From assembly GCA_016858145.1 (NCBI GenBank), contig JAEHOE010000137.1, forward strand, positions 279,259 to 343,258: a stretch of DNA of 64,000 nucleotides, given 5' to 3'. The stretch comes from Edaphochlamys debaryana. Taxonomy: Eukaryota; Chlorophyta; Chlorophyceae; Chlamydomonadales. Shown in pieces: positions 34,301 to 45,688 of this stretch; position 1 is the first letter of the stretch, and each line of letters opens with the position of its first letter. The notes beneath the pieces were generated by a model. The model was given only the letters and a program-made list of their open reading frames with translations, did no database searches and was not told the DNA's origin. The position numbers and the translations under genes were made by a program.

Positions 34301-35125
34301 CCTAGGAGGCCAGGTGACAATAAAGCAGTCGGCACGGACTCTTAGTATGTAGTTTGTGTTGTTGAGGGTAGAAGGAGACCACCCCCACCTTCTCAAAGTG
34401 GAAGTTTGACTCGGGCACGGGGGCGTCCCTGCACGACCATGGGAACGCGAGGGGCCTCAAGCGACAGGCTGACCGGTCCCACGGGTCCCATCGTCTACTG
34501 GTTTGGCAAAAGCAGGCTCCCTTGACAGCAGCGTTGCCGACGGTGGACTCACAGGAGGCCTTTACGCCACGCCAAGCGGGCGGGTTCGTCACCCGAGCAA
34601 ACCCACTCACGGCCGGAAGATGGTCAGCTGCCCCGCCTCCTCCGACCACGCAAGAGCTCCAGGGGTTTCATCCTCTCGTAGGGCAGGGCGAATGCGAGCG
34701 AAGACTTTGACCTTCTCTGTGGAGGGAGGGGACGGGACGGCGCCGGCCGTTGGGGGGGCCGGGGGGACGTGGGGGAGGCGACGCGCGGTCCGCCTGGTCA
34801 GCACCGTCCGCGACTTCAGGCCTGCACAAGACAAGCTTGCTGCTGCGGTTTAGACCGCTGATGCAGGGACTCAACCTCCGCGACGCTGCGCAGGCGCTGA
34901 GAAGCTGTAGGGTGCTTGAACTCGATTTGATCGAAACAGCCCGGCGGTGAACTCACCTCCCTCGCCGTCCCCTCTCCTCGCTAAGGCAGGGCCATAAAGG
35001 CCCGAAGCAGAGTTCCGCACGGCGGACGGCGGTGTCTCCTTTGAGCCCCCATCCGATGTCAGCTGCCTTGGCAACGGGCTCGGCGTACTCGCATACACAT
35101 TATGACGGGGTATGCGTGAACCCAT
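25324..35125 (-). CDS. Kinesin with N-terminal motor and long coiled-coil tail
   Basis: 24 exons, all in phase, 1581 aa: 34957-35125, 34611-34821, 34389-34428, 34119-34230, 33812-33948, 33597-33647, 33290-33368, 32914-32947, 32638-32710, 32403-32477, 31887-32084, 31501-31686, 31255-31326, 31002-31106, 30781-30867, 28667-30685, 28381-28458, 28001-28096, 27611-27670, 27273-27398, 26857-26967, 26480-26563, 26121-26240, 25324-25746. Motor about residues 92-440: [10 protein letters not shown]-loop GQTGAGKTYT, switch I NAHSSRSH, switch [10 protein letters not shown], and [14 protein letters not shown]. Coiled coils flank a 673-codon low-complexity exon; an IQ-like stretch ([17 protein letters not shown]) lies near 1380. 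By eye the motor is closest to plant ARK/ungrouped kinesins, but armadillo repeats are absent, so the subfamily is inference. Role: ATP-driven microtubule movement. The big exon may start at 30622 instead. Confidence 0.85.
25975..26059 (+). repeat. Pentanucleotide CCGGC/CCAGC tandem repeat
   Basis: About 17 units of CCSGC-type pentamers in the kinesin intron between exons 25324-25746 and 26121-26240. The left part is mostly CCGGC and the right part mostly CCAGC. Confidence 0.85.
33654..33671 (+). repeat. (TG)n microsatellite in a kinesin intron
   Basis: Nine TG units just upstream (in transcript sense) of the acceptor of kinesin exon 33597-33647; in the transcript it is a CA-rich stretch. 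Confidence 0.9.
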
Positions 35126-35457
35126 TGAAGCTGGCAGCGGTCTAGCTGAGAGCCAACGAAAGGGGCAACATCATAAGCGAACTCGCAAGTTAGTAGTAGG
35201 TATCCGCGTCTTTGTTGTCCACACGCACGCACTTTGCCCCTGGGAGCGGCGAGGCGACCGCACAACTGCCGCGACAGCTGCACGATGGCGCACCCCCTCC
35301 GGCCCCTTGGGACCACGAACCCAAGCCCCTTCCCCGCAAACGTCACCCCGCCCTCGTAGCAGCTTGCACGTATGCCGTGACACAGAATACTCGGGACAGT
35401 TTGGGGGGGGGGGTTGCAGGAGGCTAGGCTTTCTCCTGGGGACTTCGCGACGTGCGC

Positions 35458-35488
35458 GGGGGGCCTCCAGGGGTGGGCAACTCGGGGG
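35458..35488 (+). repeat. Left arm of an inverted repeat
   Basis: The reverse complement of its 3' two-thirds matches 36847-36867 over about 21 bp without mismatch; the partners are about 1.36 kb apart. Confidence 0.65.
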
Positions 35489-36846
35489 CTGGAGCGACTT
35501 TGGCGGCGTGCAACCGCCTGAAACTGCATATGGCAGTTCTATACAACTTTTTTGAGCCATACGTGCGGTCCTGGCGGCCTGTAGGGCCCCGAGGCGCGAC
35601 CCGACTCGTGCTCGACATGCCATCCTTCAGCTCGCCGGGGAAGCGTGCCGACCTAAGTTTGCCAAGCTGAAGCAGTCCATACAGCTCCTAGAGCCCGTTA
35701 GGGGCCGGTTTGCGCGGTTGGAGGGCTCATACGGTCTCGCGGCGAGGCTGCAAAGTCGGCATGTCTTGGAGTTTCGACTAGCGCATTGGTTGGGAAAGGC
35801 ATGTTCATAGTTGTCCTGGGGCTAAGGAACCGTAGTAGCCACAGAGTGCCTGGTATCGGGGCCGCTCGAGCAACAACGACATTCGAAGCTGGGAATTGCG
35901 AGGGGCTGCGTTTGGGGCAAGGAGTGGGACTTTGGGAGGGTGCACGACCCCGAGGACAGCCTTTGCATGGTCCCCCCCCCCCGAGCTTTATCAAGTCTGG
36001 CAGAAACTTCAATTTTGTTTCTCGTCACAACTGTCACAAGAGAGTCTCGCGCCCCTCCAGTCGAGTGTCGATTCAGGGCTGCCGTGGCCATTAGGGCCCC
36101 ACCCGCCCTCCCGTCTGAGGTAGGGACAGCTTAGCAGCTGCTGCGCCCGCGAGCACACTCGCGCACTCTTCGCCCGAGCTACCCCAGCCGAGCGTGCTGT
36201 GAGCGTGTGCACATGTCAGGCTATCGCGCGGCGCGGTGGCTGGGGCGTGCTGCGCGATTCCCGAGCGCCACACTCCGTGACACATGGCGGGGCCTCCGAG
36301 GCGGCAGCGGCTCGCGCGAGCCCCTGGCGTCGAGCCGTTGCTACTGAGCGCGAGGATACTGCAGCGGGTATTTCCCGAGTCGTGAGCATCGGCACCCGAG
36401 CCGACGACCCGACCCGACTCGCGAGCAGCCTACCGCACGCGAGAGAAGTTGCAAGGCATGAGGAAGATGTCTACTATACACTTGCAAGTCGCGGCGACTC
36501 GCGACGGCCCAGTCGAGTACGCAAAGGTCGGCGACATGTTCTCTTGGGCGAACGCGACGGAAGCTAGAGCACCCCACCCGCCCTCCCCCTTCCCGTACAG
36601 CTCCCGAGAGCCATGTCGCCGCCAGCAGCACTATCAAGTCTGAGCAGAAACATGAATTCCGTTCCTCGCGCTTTCCCCTCCCCCCGCCGGCATTTCCCCT
36701 CCCCCTTGCAAGCCACACAGCCCCACCTGCCCTCCCAACCTCCGCTGCAAGCGCTCTCCAAAGAAAAAAAGCCCGAAGGGCCCTCGAGACTAATTGCCGA
36801 GGGGGGGGGATTGACCTGTGCTGAGACATAAAGCCTATGTCGTGGG

Positions 36847-36867
36847 GCCCCCGAGTTGCCCACCCCT
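36847..36867 (-). repeat. Right arm of an inverted repeat
   Basis: Partner of 35458-35488. Beyond the perfect core the two arms differ by a small insertion, so this is an aged inverted repeat or two insertions of one family in opposite orientation. Confidence 0.65.
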
Positions 36868-37381
36868 CACCCCTGGGGGGCCTCCCCTACGGACGTCACA
36901 GCTGACATGTAGACCCCCCTTACAGAACGCCACAGCAAACCACTTTCCCCCCTGCGTCCCACAACAAAAATTACATGGCTGGATTCCTTACGTCAAGCCC
37001 TACAAACCTACTAGGTGCAAGCTGCGGGACGCAGGGGGGAAAGTGTAACCGTGGCGGTTACGGTTTTTACTGCGGTTTTAAGCCGGTTTTGCCCCCCAAG
37101 GGCCCAGGAGCGGACTTCCAGACGCGCACACGGCGTTGAAACAATAAATAAAATGTCCAGGCCTTGTAACTAACCGTTATTATTGGAAACCAGTCCAAAA
37201 TGTTCGGTTTAGTGTCATCCTGCATCTTTGAAACGTTCACTCCGGCCGCTCCACTCTGTTCTCAGTCCCGAAGGCTAAGCACGCTAGCTAGGCTCTCTAA
37301 GCTAAGCTACGCTAACGTGCGTGTGCGTGGTATGAGCGGATCGTGCGGTCACGCTTCATGCCCAGCACGTTCCGTGCGCGG

Positions 37382-37758
37382 TCAATCACGCACCCCGGCA
37401 ATGTGCGCGCTGTATCCCTCCGCGCCGGCTGGAGTTAGGAACAGGCCGTCGTTCCAGCTCTCGTCACTCTGCCGTTTCGCCTCGCTCCCTCGAGGCAGCG
37501 CCTTCGCCAACAGCTTGGCGGTGGCAGAGGGTAGCGCTGCTAGAAGGGCACTAGCGCTTTTGACAGCTTCTCTCGTCTTGGCTGCTGCGAGCGTGACTTT
37601 GGCGGGGAGAATCTGGCCGGCGGTCTCCTTTAGCTCGCGGGTGTTGTCGGAATAGTGCTTGGGACACAAATACACTCGCTCCTGGGGCTCTAGAGCTGCT
37701 ATACGATCCTTCGAGGCAGAGTTATCGATAGGAAGACGAAAGTCCTGGCATGCCACTG
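37382..37758 (-). pseudogene. Orphan coding fragment, C-terminal part of an unknown protein
   Basis: An open stretch of about 125 codons ends in TGA at 37382. It reads like protein (QERVYLCPKHYSDNTRELKE, then Ala/Lys-rich helices, then LPRGSEAKRQSDESW) but has no ATG, and an in-frame TAG closes it at its 5' side. It could be the last exon of a gene whose upstream exons I cannot find, or a transposon relic. A minus-strand TGTAA follows about 400 nt downstream, which would fit a 3' UTR. No function can be given. Confidence 0.35.
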
Positions 37759-39809
37759 TCTAACGCCGAGCGTCGCGCTTGAGACCTAAGCAAGCCGTGG
37801 TGACCTACAAGGTCATCATTGCTCCTACCACAAACAATGCACCTGGCTGGCTCGGAGGCCATAGTGGCTCACACTAAGGAAGATGCTATCGCGCGGCAAG
37901 AAGTCGGTATGCGAGGCAACAAGTAACAGAAGTCCTAGGTTTGTTTGTATTATTAGAAGTATGAGCGCTATTCAGGGGGGGCCTCGGCGCAGCAGGCGGG
38001 AAGTACGACCCGGTCTTTGCCCCCCTTCCCGACCGGCGTGACGCCCGTGGGGGGGCCTCCCCTCTCCCCGGGGGTGCCTGTCCTCTCCGAGTGCCCCCGC
38101 CTCTCCCCTGCCGCCAGCCAGGCCCTCCAATCCTATCAGGTCCTATCAGCCCACAGCTCTACCCGGCGGCCTTCGCCGTGGGCTTGGCCAGGCCTCTTAG
38201 AGTGCAGGCCCACACAGGCACGCCCGCGCCCCATACCCATTCCCCCTCCTTGCCCGCTGGGCCGTGCGGTCATCCCCTCCTCCCTCCCCACCGTCCCGTT
38301 GAAGCCATGGTGCCCCTCCCATCACGTGAGCTGCTTCACGCTAGCAATCCGCCCGCGGAGATACTTATTGAGGAGGCCTCCATCGGCCGCCGGACCGAGC
38401 GCGATTGATAGGGCGCGTTGCCAGGACGAAGTAGCGCCGGGCAAGTGCACTTTTTGGGATGAGCCCCCGGCGCGGAGCGCCTGGCGCGGAGCGCCAGCCG
38501 GGGGGCTCAGCCCTCCAGGATTACCCCGTCACACTGTGACCCCCGCCCCGACCCTTTTCGCGCCCCCGACCCCATTTTCTTTCCTTTCTCCAGTTGGCGT
38601 GCCCCCTTCGCGGGGCCGCAATACGCATCGGTACCCTCACACTCACCCACCCCCCTTTTACGCGAACGGCTTGCCGCCCATGCATTATCAGACGTGGACA
38701 TACGTTTGTTGGTGCTGATGCGTACGCGTCGCGAGCAGCGTCGCGAGAGAACGCTCCTCGACTCGATATCTGAGACCGCGACTGGCTTCATAACTTGCAT
38801 TAGAGGCATAGGGGACCACAGCAAATACTCAAATTTGTGCTGGGGGCCAAATTTCGCAGAGCTGAACGACCACGGGCCCGCCAGCAGCGTGCAGCATCGC
38901 GCGAGAACGGCGTCGGCCGGGTCCAGTCAGCCGGGTCGCAGCGTGCGCGGGGGCGTGGCTGGATGCTCGGGCGCGAGCGCATGCCGCGTCCAAACCCTTC
39001 CTCGCGCGATGCCGAACTGAGTGTGCCATGTGTAACCCATTCTCACTTGCAGATGATTGGCAACGTGCTCGGTCGGGGAGTTGGAATCTATGCGTCGCTG
39101 ATGATGAGCGCTCGCGGGACTCGCTCCCCGGTCAGAACCGTGACAACGCGGACAATGAGTACCAAGCAGGTGCGTTATGAGTAACTGCACTGTGCTTTGA
39201 CAGCGCGACCAATCCGGCGTCAAACCGCGAAACTCGCGGGCCTACGCTTGCACGAAACCCGGCCGTCTTCCATTTCCCCGGTTTCCCCCCGCGGGTACCG
39301 CACATCGCCCACGCCCAGCCGCTCTGCTTGAATAAAAGCGAATACGGGACTTAACAAAACCCCTCCATAAGGGGCGGTAAATCCCACGAGGCTGGCGGCC
39401 GCCGTAGGTCCCGACATGTCCGCGCGAGCGAATCCCCCGGGCCATCCCCACGACCTTGACAACCGCACCACATCGCCACGACTGCCCTGTTTGTGGGCGC
39501 CAAGACAGTATATACGCACTCACCATCCGCTCACCTCCCCGCAAATGCGAACCCTTGCAGCAGCCCGCGGCATTGGTGTGTTCAACATGTTCACACAGCA
39601 CCGTCGCGTCCCACCCCCCTTGCCGTGTGAGAGCTGCCTAAGCATCGGCAGACACTTCTGCGCATGCAAGTGAGTCTACAGACACATGTTCGCTCCATAC
39701 GCCATGCCCACCGCCACCCCCCTGCCCCCTGGCCCTTCCCCTGGCCCTCCTCGACCCCCCTCCCGCCCTCCCTCTGCACCCTTGCCCCCTCAGGCTCTGC
39801 CCCCCGCCC
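37759..39809. other. Intergenic region without a supported gene
   Basis: 2 kb of Pro-rich ORFs in several frames and a strong hairpin at 38461-38508. Nothing resembles a domain. Part may belong to the 3' side of the transposon that carries the DDE transposase gene, but no terminal inverted repeat was recognised. Confidence 0.35.
38461..38508. repeat. Hairpin with an internal 13-bp duplication
   Basis: Arms GAGCCCCCGGC and GCCGGGGGGCTC (one extra G) enclose two direct copies of GGCGCGGAGCGCC. The whole unit can fold into a long GC-rich stem. Confidence 0.75.
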
Positions 39810-42463
39810 TCAGCGGTACTTCTTCTCGGGCCACCCGCCGTTCGCCTCGATGATGGCCGGCAGCGTGTAGGCGAACAGCCTCTTCGTCTGCTTCATGGCC
39901 CATGCCGGGGTGAGCTCCTCTTTGAAGATCTTTTCCAGCTGCTCCCAGTAGGGCTCGAGGGTGTCGTACGCGTCGGGGGCCTGCATGTTGATCCACTTGT
40001 GCAGCCTATCGCAAATGATAGCGTGGGAGCACTCGATGACGTTGTGCATGTCACCGCTCCAAGGGGGCAGGTTCCTGCGTCGCGATGCGGGGCAGTCGAT
40101 GCCACCTGCGTTGCGGGTCAGGCCCATCGCCTGGTGCACCTTAGCGTTGTCGAGGGACCAGCGAGGGGGCCGCCACTGAATCTCGCACTCGGCGCACCGC
40201 TTCTTGTACGCCTACTCCACCAGTTTAATGAAGTCCATGACCTCCGCCTCCGTAGGTGCCAGCGCCAAGCGGCTGCCGTTCTTTATCTGCGGATGGCGTG
40301 GGCAGTGCCAGCGACGGCGAGGAGGGCGGGCAGCGTCAGCGCAGCACGGCCCCGGCCAACCTCCGGTGCTTCCCACCTGAGGTACTGGCTCTGTACGAAG
40401 CAATGCGGAGCCGGGGCTACAACACTGGGGCCTTGCGCGGGACTGATGGGCGCACGCTCGTGTACTGGCGCCTGGTTTGCGGCTGCTGCGTGCACCTGTC
40501 ACCGCATGGCGTGTCAGACAGCCGCCGTGATGCGGAGGCGGCTGCCTTGATCGCCCTGGGCCATGCCATCACCCGGCAACCCTACAAGCGCCGGAGGCTA
40601 GATCCGCCCGTGCCCAAGGGACGTGGGCCAGGGCGACCGCCAAAGGCCCCAGCCACGCCCCCAGCCCCTCCTCAGCCGAATCCGCTCTACCCTTGCTTCG
40701 AATGCCGCTTCCATCCGTCGACCCGGTCAGCGAGAACTAGTGAATGGCAGAAGGGCGCGTTCAAGATGCTTTGCTCCCTTGTTGAAGGGGCTAGAATGCA
40801 TCATTGTTTGGGAGGCTCGACCGTTTGGTGGTGCTAAGGCCTATGACTTCATGCTGTTGGGCCCTGTGCGGCTAAATGGTGAGGGAGTGAGGGAGCCCGT
40901 GTGGCGGGTAATGGTGGAGGTGGACGGAAGGCAGCATTCGGCTGGCTCATGCTACGGGACGGAGGCATATGAGCAGCGTGCTCGGGATGAGCTGTGGAAC
41001 AACCGTGCGGTTCAGGCGGGCTGGCACGTGGTGAGGCTCGACAAGTCGGACGGGTGGTTCTGGCGGCAGACGGCAGCAGTGGCCTTGGAGGAGGCTAGGT
41101 CTGGCAAGGCCGCACGCGTGCACCGCACCTCCGCCTGACCCCGCCTGACCCAGCTTACGTTGTACTTGTTCTTTTGCTCGTAGCCCTTGCCCTCGGTGCC
41201 AGTGCACCGCCAGATGAGGATGTAGCCCACCCGCGGGTTCACTGCGGAGTAGTAGACGATCTTCATGGGGTCCCGGGCGTTGAGCCGTATGTCGGGCACC
41301 ACGTGTATGCCCGGGTGCGGCCCCACGATCCAGCCCTTCTCGGTCGTATCAGGGGTTAGGTAGGTGGTCTTGGCGTCCAGGTATATGGTGTCGAGGGCGT
41401 CCTGTGTAAGCCACTCGGTGGCGTACTTGGCCTTGTCCTCGGGCTTGGGCGGTATGGGCACCGGCCCTCGGTCGTTGCCCTTCTCCTTGAAGTCCTCCAT
41501 CGTCACCCCATGCTCGTCACGCTCAGCCACGGTTTTGTGCTTGACGGCCCAGCGCAGCCACTCCCAGCAGGCCTCCAGCCTGGAAACGGGTGGGGGTTGC
41601 GGGAAAGGGTCGAAAGGGCCGAGGCATAAAAGGGCAGCTCCTGTGACGGGAGGCTTGGAGGGCATGCGGGCAAGTGCTGAAGCTCCCTCCCCCGTTCACC
41701 CCTTCCCTGCGGTGCTTCCTCGTCCCAATCCCTGCAAGTGTCCCCTATAACCCGTCCTTGTGCCCCTTCCCAGCCCTTGCCCCGGCATGCCCCTCGGCAT
41801 GCCCCTCGGCCCGGCCCCCTCTGTGCCCCTTCTCCCCCTTCTCCCATGCCCTCACCCGCCCTTTACCCTTTGCCGTGCCCACCTTGCGTCCATCTGCTCC
41901 TGCGTGAGCTGTCGCCGGTGCTCAATGATGACCGCCTTGCGGCATCGAGCCTCAAGCCGCTGCAGGCGGGCCCACAGGGTCTGGCCCGTCACCTCGTACT
42001 CCTGCAGTATTGCCGCGATGCCAGGGTCGCTGTTCGCCTCCTCCTGGGTCCGGAACGGCGTGCGCTCAATGGCCTGGGTCCTTATAATCTCCAGGGCATC
42101 CAGTACAGCGCTCTCAGGCAGCTGTGTGTGCCGCCCCGTGCGTGGGCGGTCCACCACACTCCCGTCCTCAAAGAATCGGGTCACCCAGTCCCGAATCCAG
42201 TCGGCCTTGGCCTGCCGCGCCTTGGGTGTGTCCCCAACGCAGCTGCCGGGCACCAGCTGTGCCTCCTGCTCGCCACGGTCAGTGAGCATGCTGTTGAAGA
42301 CGTCCACGGCGTGTCCTCCCCAGTTGCGCTGGGGGTGACGAGCAATGGCAGCGCAGCCAGCGAACACCGCCGAGATGCGGCCCCTCCGCTCTGGGCTGGA
42401 CTTGGACACGTCGATGCCAGCAGCTACCAGGAGGGAAGCTGGATCCAGTTCCATGGGATCCAT
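39810..42463 (-). pseudogene. DDE transposase, Tc1/mariner-IS630-like, with premature stop
   Basis: Exons proposed: 41883-42463 (ATG 42463), 41159-41579, 39810-40286; phases agree. Exon 1 has a helix-turn-helix-like part with VVDRPRTGRHTQLPESAV, as in Tc1/IS630 proteins. Exon 2 carries a candidate first Asp in IYLDAKTTYL. Exon 3 carries WSLDNAKVH (second Asp) and LPPWSGDMHNVIE (Glu), matching the SPDLNPIE-type end of the DDE catalytic core. It should cut and rejoin transposon ends. In exon 3 an in-frame TAG (40212-40214) splits IKLVE from AYKKRC, so this copy is probably dead. Using that TAG as a splice acceptor would bypass it, at the cost of about 24 coding-looking codons. The 872-bp intron between exons 2 and 3 holds a plus-strand endonuclease-like ORF. 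Confidence 0.7.
40256..41138 (+). pseudogene. Endonuclease-like ORF (VSR/DUF559-type fold) nested antisense in a transposase intron
   Basis: Two overlapping plus-strand frames are needed. Frame A (open from 40256, first ATG at 40403, ends 40837) encodes LYEAMRSRGYNTGALRG, a Cys/His stretch, and an AT-hook-like GRGPGRPPK. Frame B (ends TGA 41136-41138) encodes KGLECIIVWEARPFGGAKAY, then DFMLLG, VMVEVDGRQH and NRAVQAGWHVVRLDKSDG. The order DF..., (I/V)EVDG..H, Gly-Trp-x-Val-x-Arg-Leu is the core of small PD-(D/E)xK or VSR/DUF559 endonucleases. The frame change near 40740-40800 suggests one indel. Almost all of it falls inside the transposase intron 40287-41158 on the opposite strand. The role is unknown: mobile endonuclease, captured gene, or part of another transposon. 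Confidence 0.55.
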
Positions 42464-45400
42464 GGTGGGCCTGTATCGTGGTGGGCGGGGGGAGCAGGGG
42501 GGCGGGAGGGGAGGGGGCAGGGCGTGGGGGATCACGTGGGACACAGGGTGATGGGGCCCAGACCGGACCAACCTTTACGGTTGATCTTTGCGGTTGATCT
42601 TTTCTTTCACTAGGACCCGGAAGTCGCTCCGGAAAGCCGGACCCCACTTGATTGAAGCACCTTGCTTGGAATTTTCCCTATCGATCCAGCCTGCGCCCCC
42701 GCGCAGGCGTGCAGCCTGGAGTGAGAACAAGCCCAGAATGTGTCCGCTCGCAGACCCCGCCACAATAAGTCTAAGCAGCGGGCGCCTGCCCCGTCATGAA
42801 GCTGAGCTGCAGTTCTTTGTGTCCCAGCAAGCGGGTGGGGGGTCGCGCGAGGGCGGGACGAGACGGGCCCCCTGCGCCTGTCGTCAAGCCTGTGGCCACG
42901 GTTTGGCCCAAAGTAGAGTCTGCTATGCGTAGCCGGCTGGCTTTGACGCCGCACGCTCGCGGGAACACAGCGCAGCGGCGGTACAGCTTTGGGTGCCGTA
43001 CAGCCCGTGCCGCAGAGGGTACTTTGTCTCGCTTGCAGCTCTTGCTCCCTGCTGCGCCTGACCAAACCACTAACCCAGCGCGCTATAACACCATACTCCG
43101 CTCACGCCCAGCTGCTTAGCTCTGCTGGCCGGCCCGCATTGCGGGAGCTGCGCATTGCCTCTGTCACCCGGCCACGCTGCTCCAAAGTGCTTCGTAGCCC
43201 ACCTAGCTGGCTCCCACATGCAGCGGCCGCATGCTGGCCTTAACCCCACCGCGCGGCGACGCCTACCGTGGTGCGTTTGGTCAAGGCTGTAGCCCGGCAG
43301 TAGCAGGGCGGGAAGGCGTGGACGAGACGAGTGTGACCGGGCACGGTGCTTCCGGATGGACTCAGCCCGCCTAGTGATGGACACCGCCCTCGACACTCCG
43401 AGCTTCAGCATCCGGCTGTACACTGTTAGTCGCGCCCAGTTGTACCTAACTATGTAAAGTCGATCGCCCACATGTGGCTAACTGCCGTCAGGTGTGAGAC
43501 AGGTACTGTATACGCGTGCCGGGTTGCGAGCCCCCGCCTCGACCACCTCGGCGCTCTGAGGCGCTCTCCGCCAAGTCGAAACCCCCGCCTCGCCGGGTGC
43601 CAGCAACGTAGACACTACATTTCACTCTCCTTTCTTCTCTGGGGGGCACGCCCTTCGGACCGCCAGGGGCGGCCGCTAGTGCGTCCGTCCGTCCGTCCGT
43701 CCGTCCGTCCGTGTGTGCCTGCATCGCACATAAACATGCGATTCACGCCTAGTCCGCGATGCCACAAGCTTTACTTTCTTTATCCCTATCGCTTGTGATT
43801 AAGAGCAGGGAAAGATATCGACCCTACAGCAAACTCAACAAATTGGGAAGCCAGTCGCACCACCTCGCACCCATAGCCCAAAGAGCAAGCCATACAATCG
43901 TTTCGATAGATACCGAACAGCTTGAAGCTATGAGCGAGGTAGTTCCGACAAGTTTGCGCGCGGCTGTTGCGAGCATGGCTGTGGTGCCGACTTCGGTCAA
44001 TCCTCGCCGACCAAGCCCGGACCGAGCGTGATGTTGCTATCTTACCTTCTGCAACTCAGATCCGTCGAGGAGGAAGAAGGGGCAACACTTTGCCGCCGGT
44101 CGGCGTGGACATGTGTTTCACCCCGCGTCCATCCTCGGCCCCTGCCCCCCGAAGCTTCGCGCAGAGCGCACCACATATACCGCTGCCGAGCCATTCTAAG
44201 GCTCAGCCCTTTTTTCAGCTTCGAGGAAGCTGACACCCATCTTGTTGCCAGACACCCACGCAGCAAGCAAGCGAGTCACAGTGCTATGAGCGAGCGACGT
44301 CCGCGAGCGTTGATGCCCCGAACGCGCGCCCGAACAGCGCCGAACGAGCCCCACTCGCCGACCCAGTATCGGCAAGATAAGCGCCGTGCAGTAAAAGCAA
44401 GGTTCAGCAGCGGGCGCGCGACGCGACGCAGCAACATTTCATGAGTCGGCGCCCGCGACGACCAGCCTCAGCTCAAGGCCTCAAGCGAGCAGCGTGGCAC
44501 ATACCTCAATCGCGCCACTTAAAACTCACACGCCGACCTCCTGGCGAGGCCACCCAGCGGCATATCGCTATCCGAGAAAGGTCTTGTGACACTCAAGCGA
44601 GCAAAGCATTGCGGGCGACGTCGGTCAAGCTCGGTCAACGCCGACGCGTCCGAAACACAGCACGCCCTCCCAGCCCCGCAAGGCTTCCCAGCCCAGGAAT
44701 CCTGCCTCCGCGGCCCCCCCCCCCTCGCTCCCCTTTCCTCGCCGAAGTCGAGCTGGGGGTGACCCTGGGTCACCGGAGCCTGTCACCGTACTCTGTGGGG
44801 CCCCAGAGGCCGCCAAAGTTCGTGCAGCGGGTTCCTAGCCGAGCACAAGGCCAACAGCCGCGGGGCTGGGCCGAATGGAGCACGCGCGGTGGGCCGACCT
44901 TGGGCATGCACCACATGCACTGTGGCACTTTTAGCCATGCAGAGAGAGCGCCAAGCCCTCATGGAATACACCTGAATGTGTCGCATATCGTTCACAAGCG
45001 CAAGGGCCATTCGCGATCGTGTATGATCGATTAAGTAATCTATGTTGAGAGCCTGAAGCCGCTGCGAGCAGCTGACAGCAATTCCCAGCACTGCGACCAT
45101 ACGCTCTAAAGATAGTCTCGCAGCCATATGTCACCTGACGCCGACTGTGTATTTTGCACCAGATTATTCGCCCCGCGTCCGCCCCAACGTGCGCGGCCCC
45201 GAAGTCTCTCACCGCCTCGTGCCTTCCGTGTAGGCCCAGTGCAGGCCCTTGCCCACAGGAAGGACTCAAGACAAGTGTTGGCGATGCGTCTTGGCAAGGC
45301 GGTGCACCGGGGCGGGGGCGGGGTTTGACGAGGGCGGGGGCGACCCGGGCTCACCTCCCCCAGGGTGCATGTCCAAACTTTGAGCTCACTGTAGGGGTCT

Positions 45401-45688
45401 GCGCGGGTGTCGGACAGCGATTTTAAACAGATGAGCGTCTTCCTCTCATGCCCTCCACATTGTCAGAAGTCCTGTCCGAGTCCCGCGCAACCGCCGTACT
45501 GCCCATGTCGTACAAGGGGTGCTGTACGGTGGACTGAAATATTGTTGCCCAAATAATACAATCTGCACGTCATCTGATAGCCCCAGCCTCGTACATCATT
45601 ATTATGTGCTCACAACTTGATTCGGATCACCCAGCGAGGAGTTAAGTCAAATCAACGCCCATTAGTCACACGCTCCTCCACCCCCCGC
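42464..45688. other. Long intergenic region without a supported gene
   Basis: 3.2 kb. It holds a CCGT microsatellite, a copy of a dispersed repeat (43794-43826) and short ORFs without domain features. A stretch around 44260-44660 is rich in GAGCGAGC and CGAGC motifs. No exon chain with consistent phase was found on either strand. Confidence 0.4.
43682..43712 (+). repeat. (CCGT)n microsatellite
   Basis: About seven perfect 4-bp units, in an intergenic region. Confidence 0.95.

Larger units (their letters stand above)
35126..37381. other. Repeat-rich intergenic region, no supported gene
   Basis: Upstream of the kinesin. It contains poly-G/C runs, a 21-bp inverted match (35468-35488 with 36847-36867), a diverged direct repeat (35989-36023 and 36632-36667), and a 7-bp-arm palindrome GTAACCG-TGG-CGGTTAC near 37045-37061. 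Minus-strand TGTAA motifs occur at 36923-36927 and 36970-36974. It looks like transposon remnants. Confidence 0.45.

Noticed and set aside
34700..34835. An additional kinesin intron ending at CCACAG 34717
   Set aside because: The frame is open across it and meets the upstream exon in phase, so the intron is not needed; it cannot be fully excluded without RNA.
38017..38718. A 233-codon Pro-rich plus-strand ORF
   Set aside because: No domain, no homologous-looking stretch, and it crosses a GC hairpin; overlapping frames are equally open.
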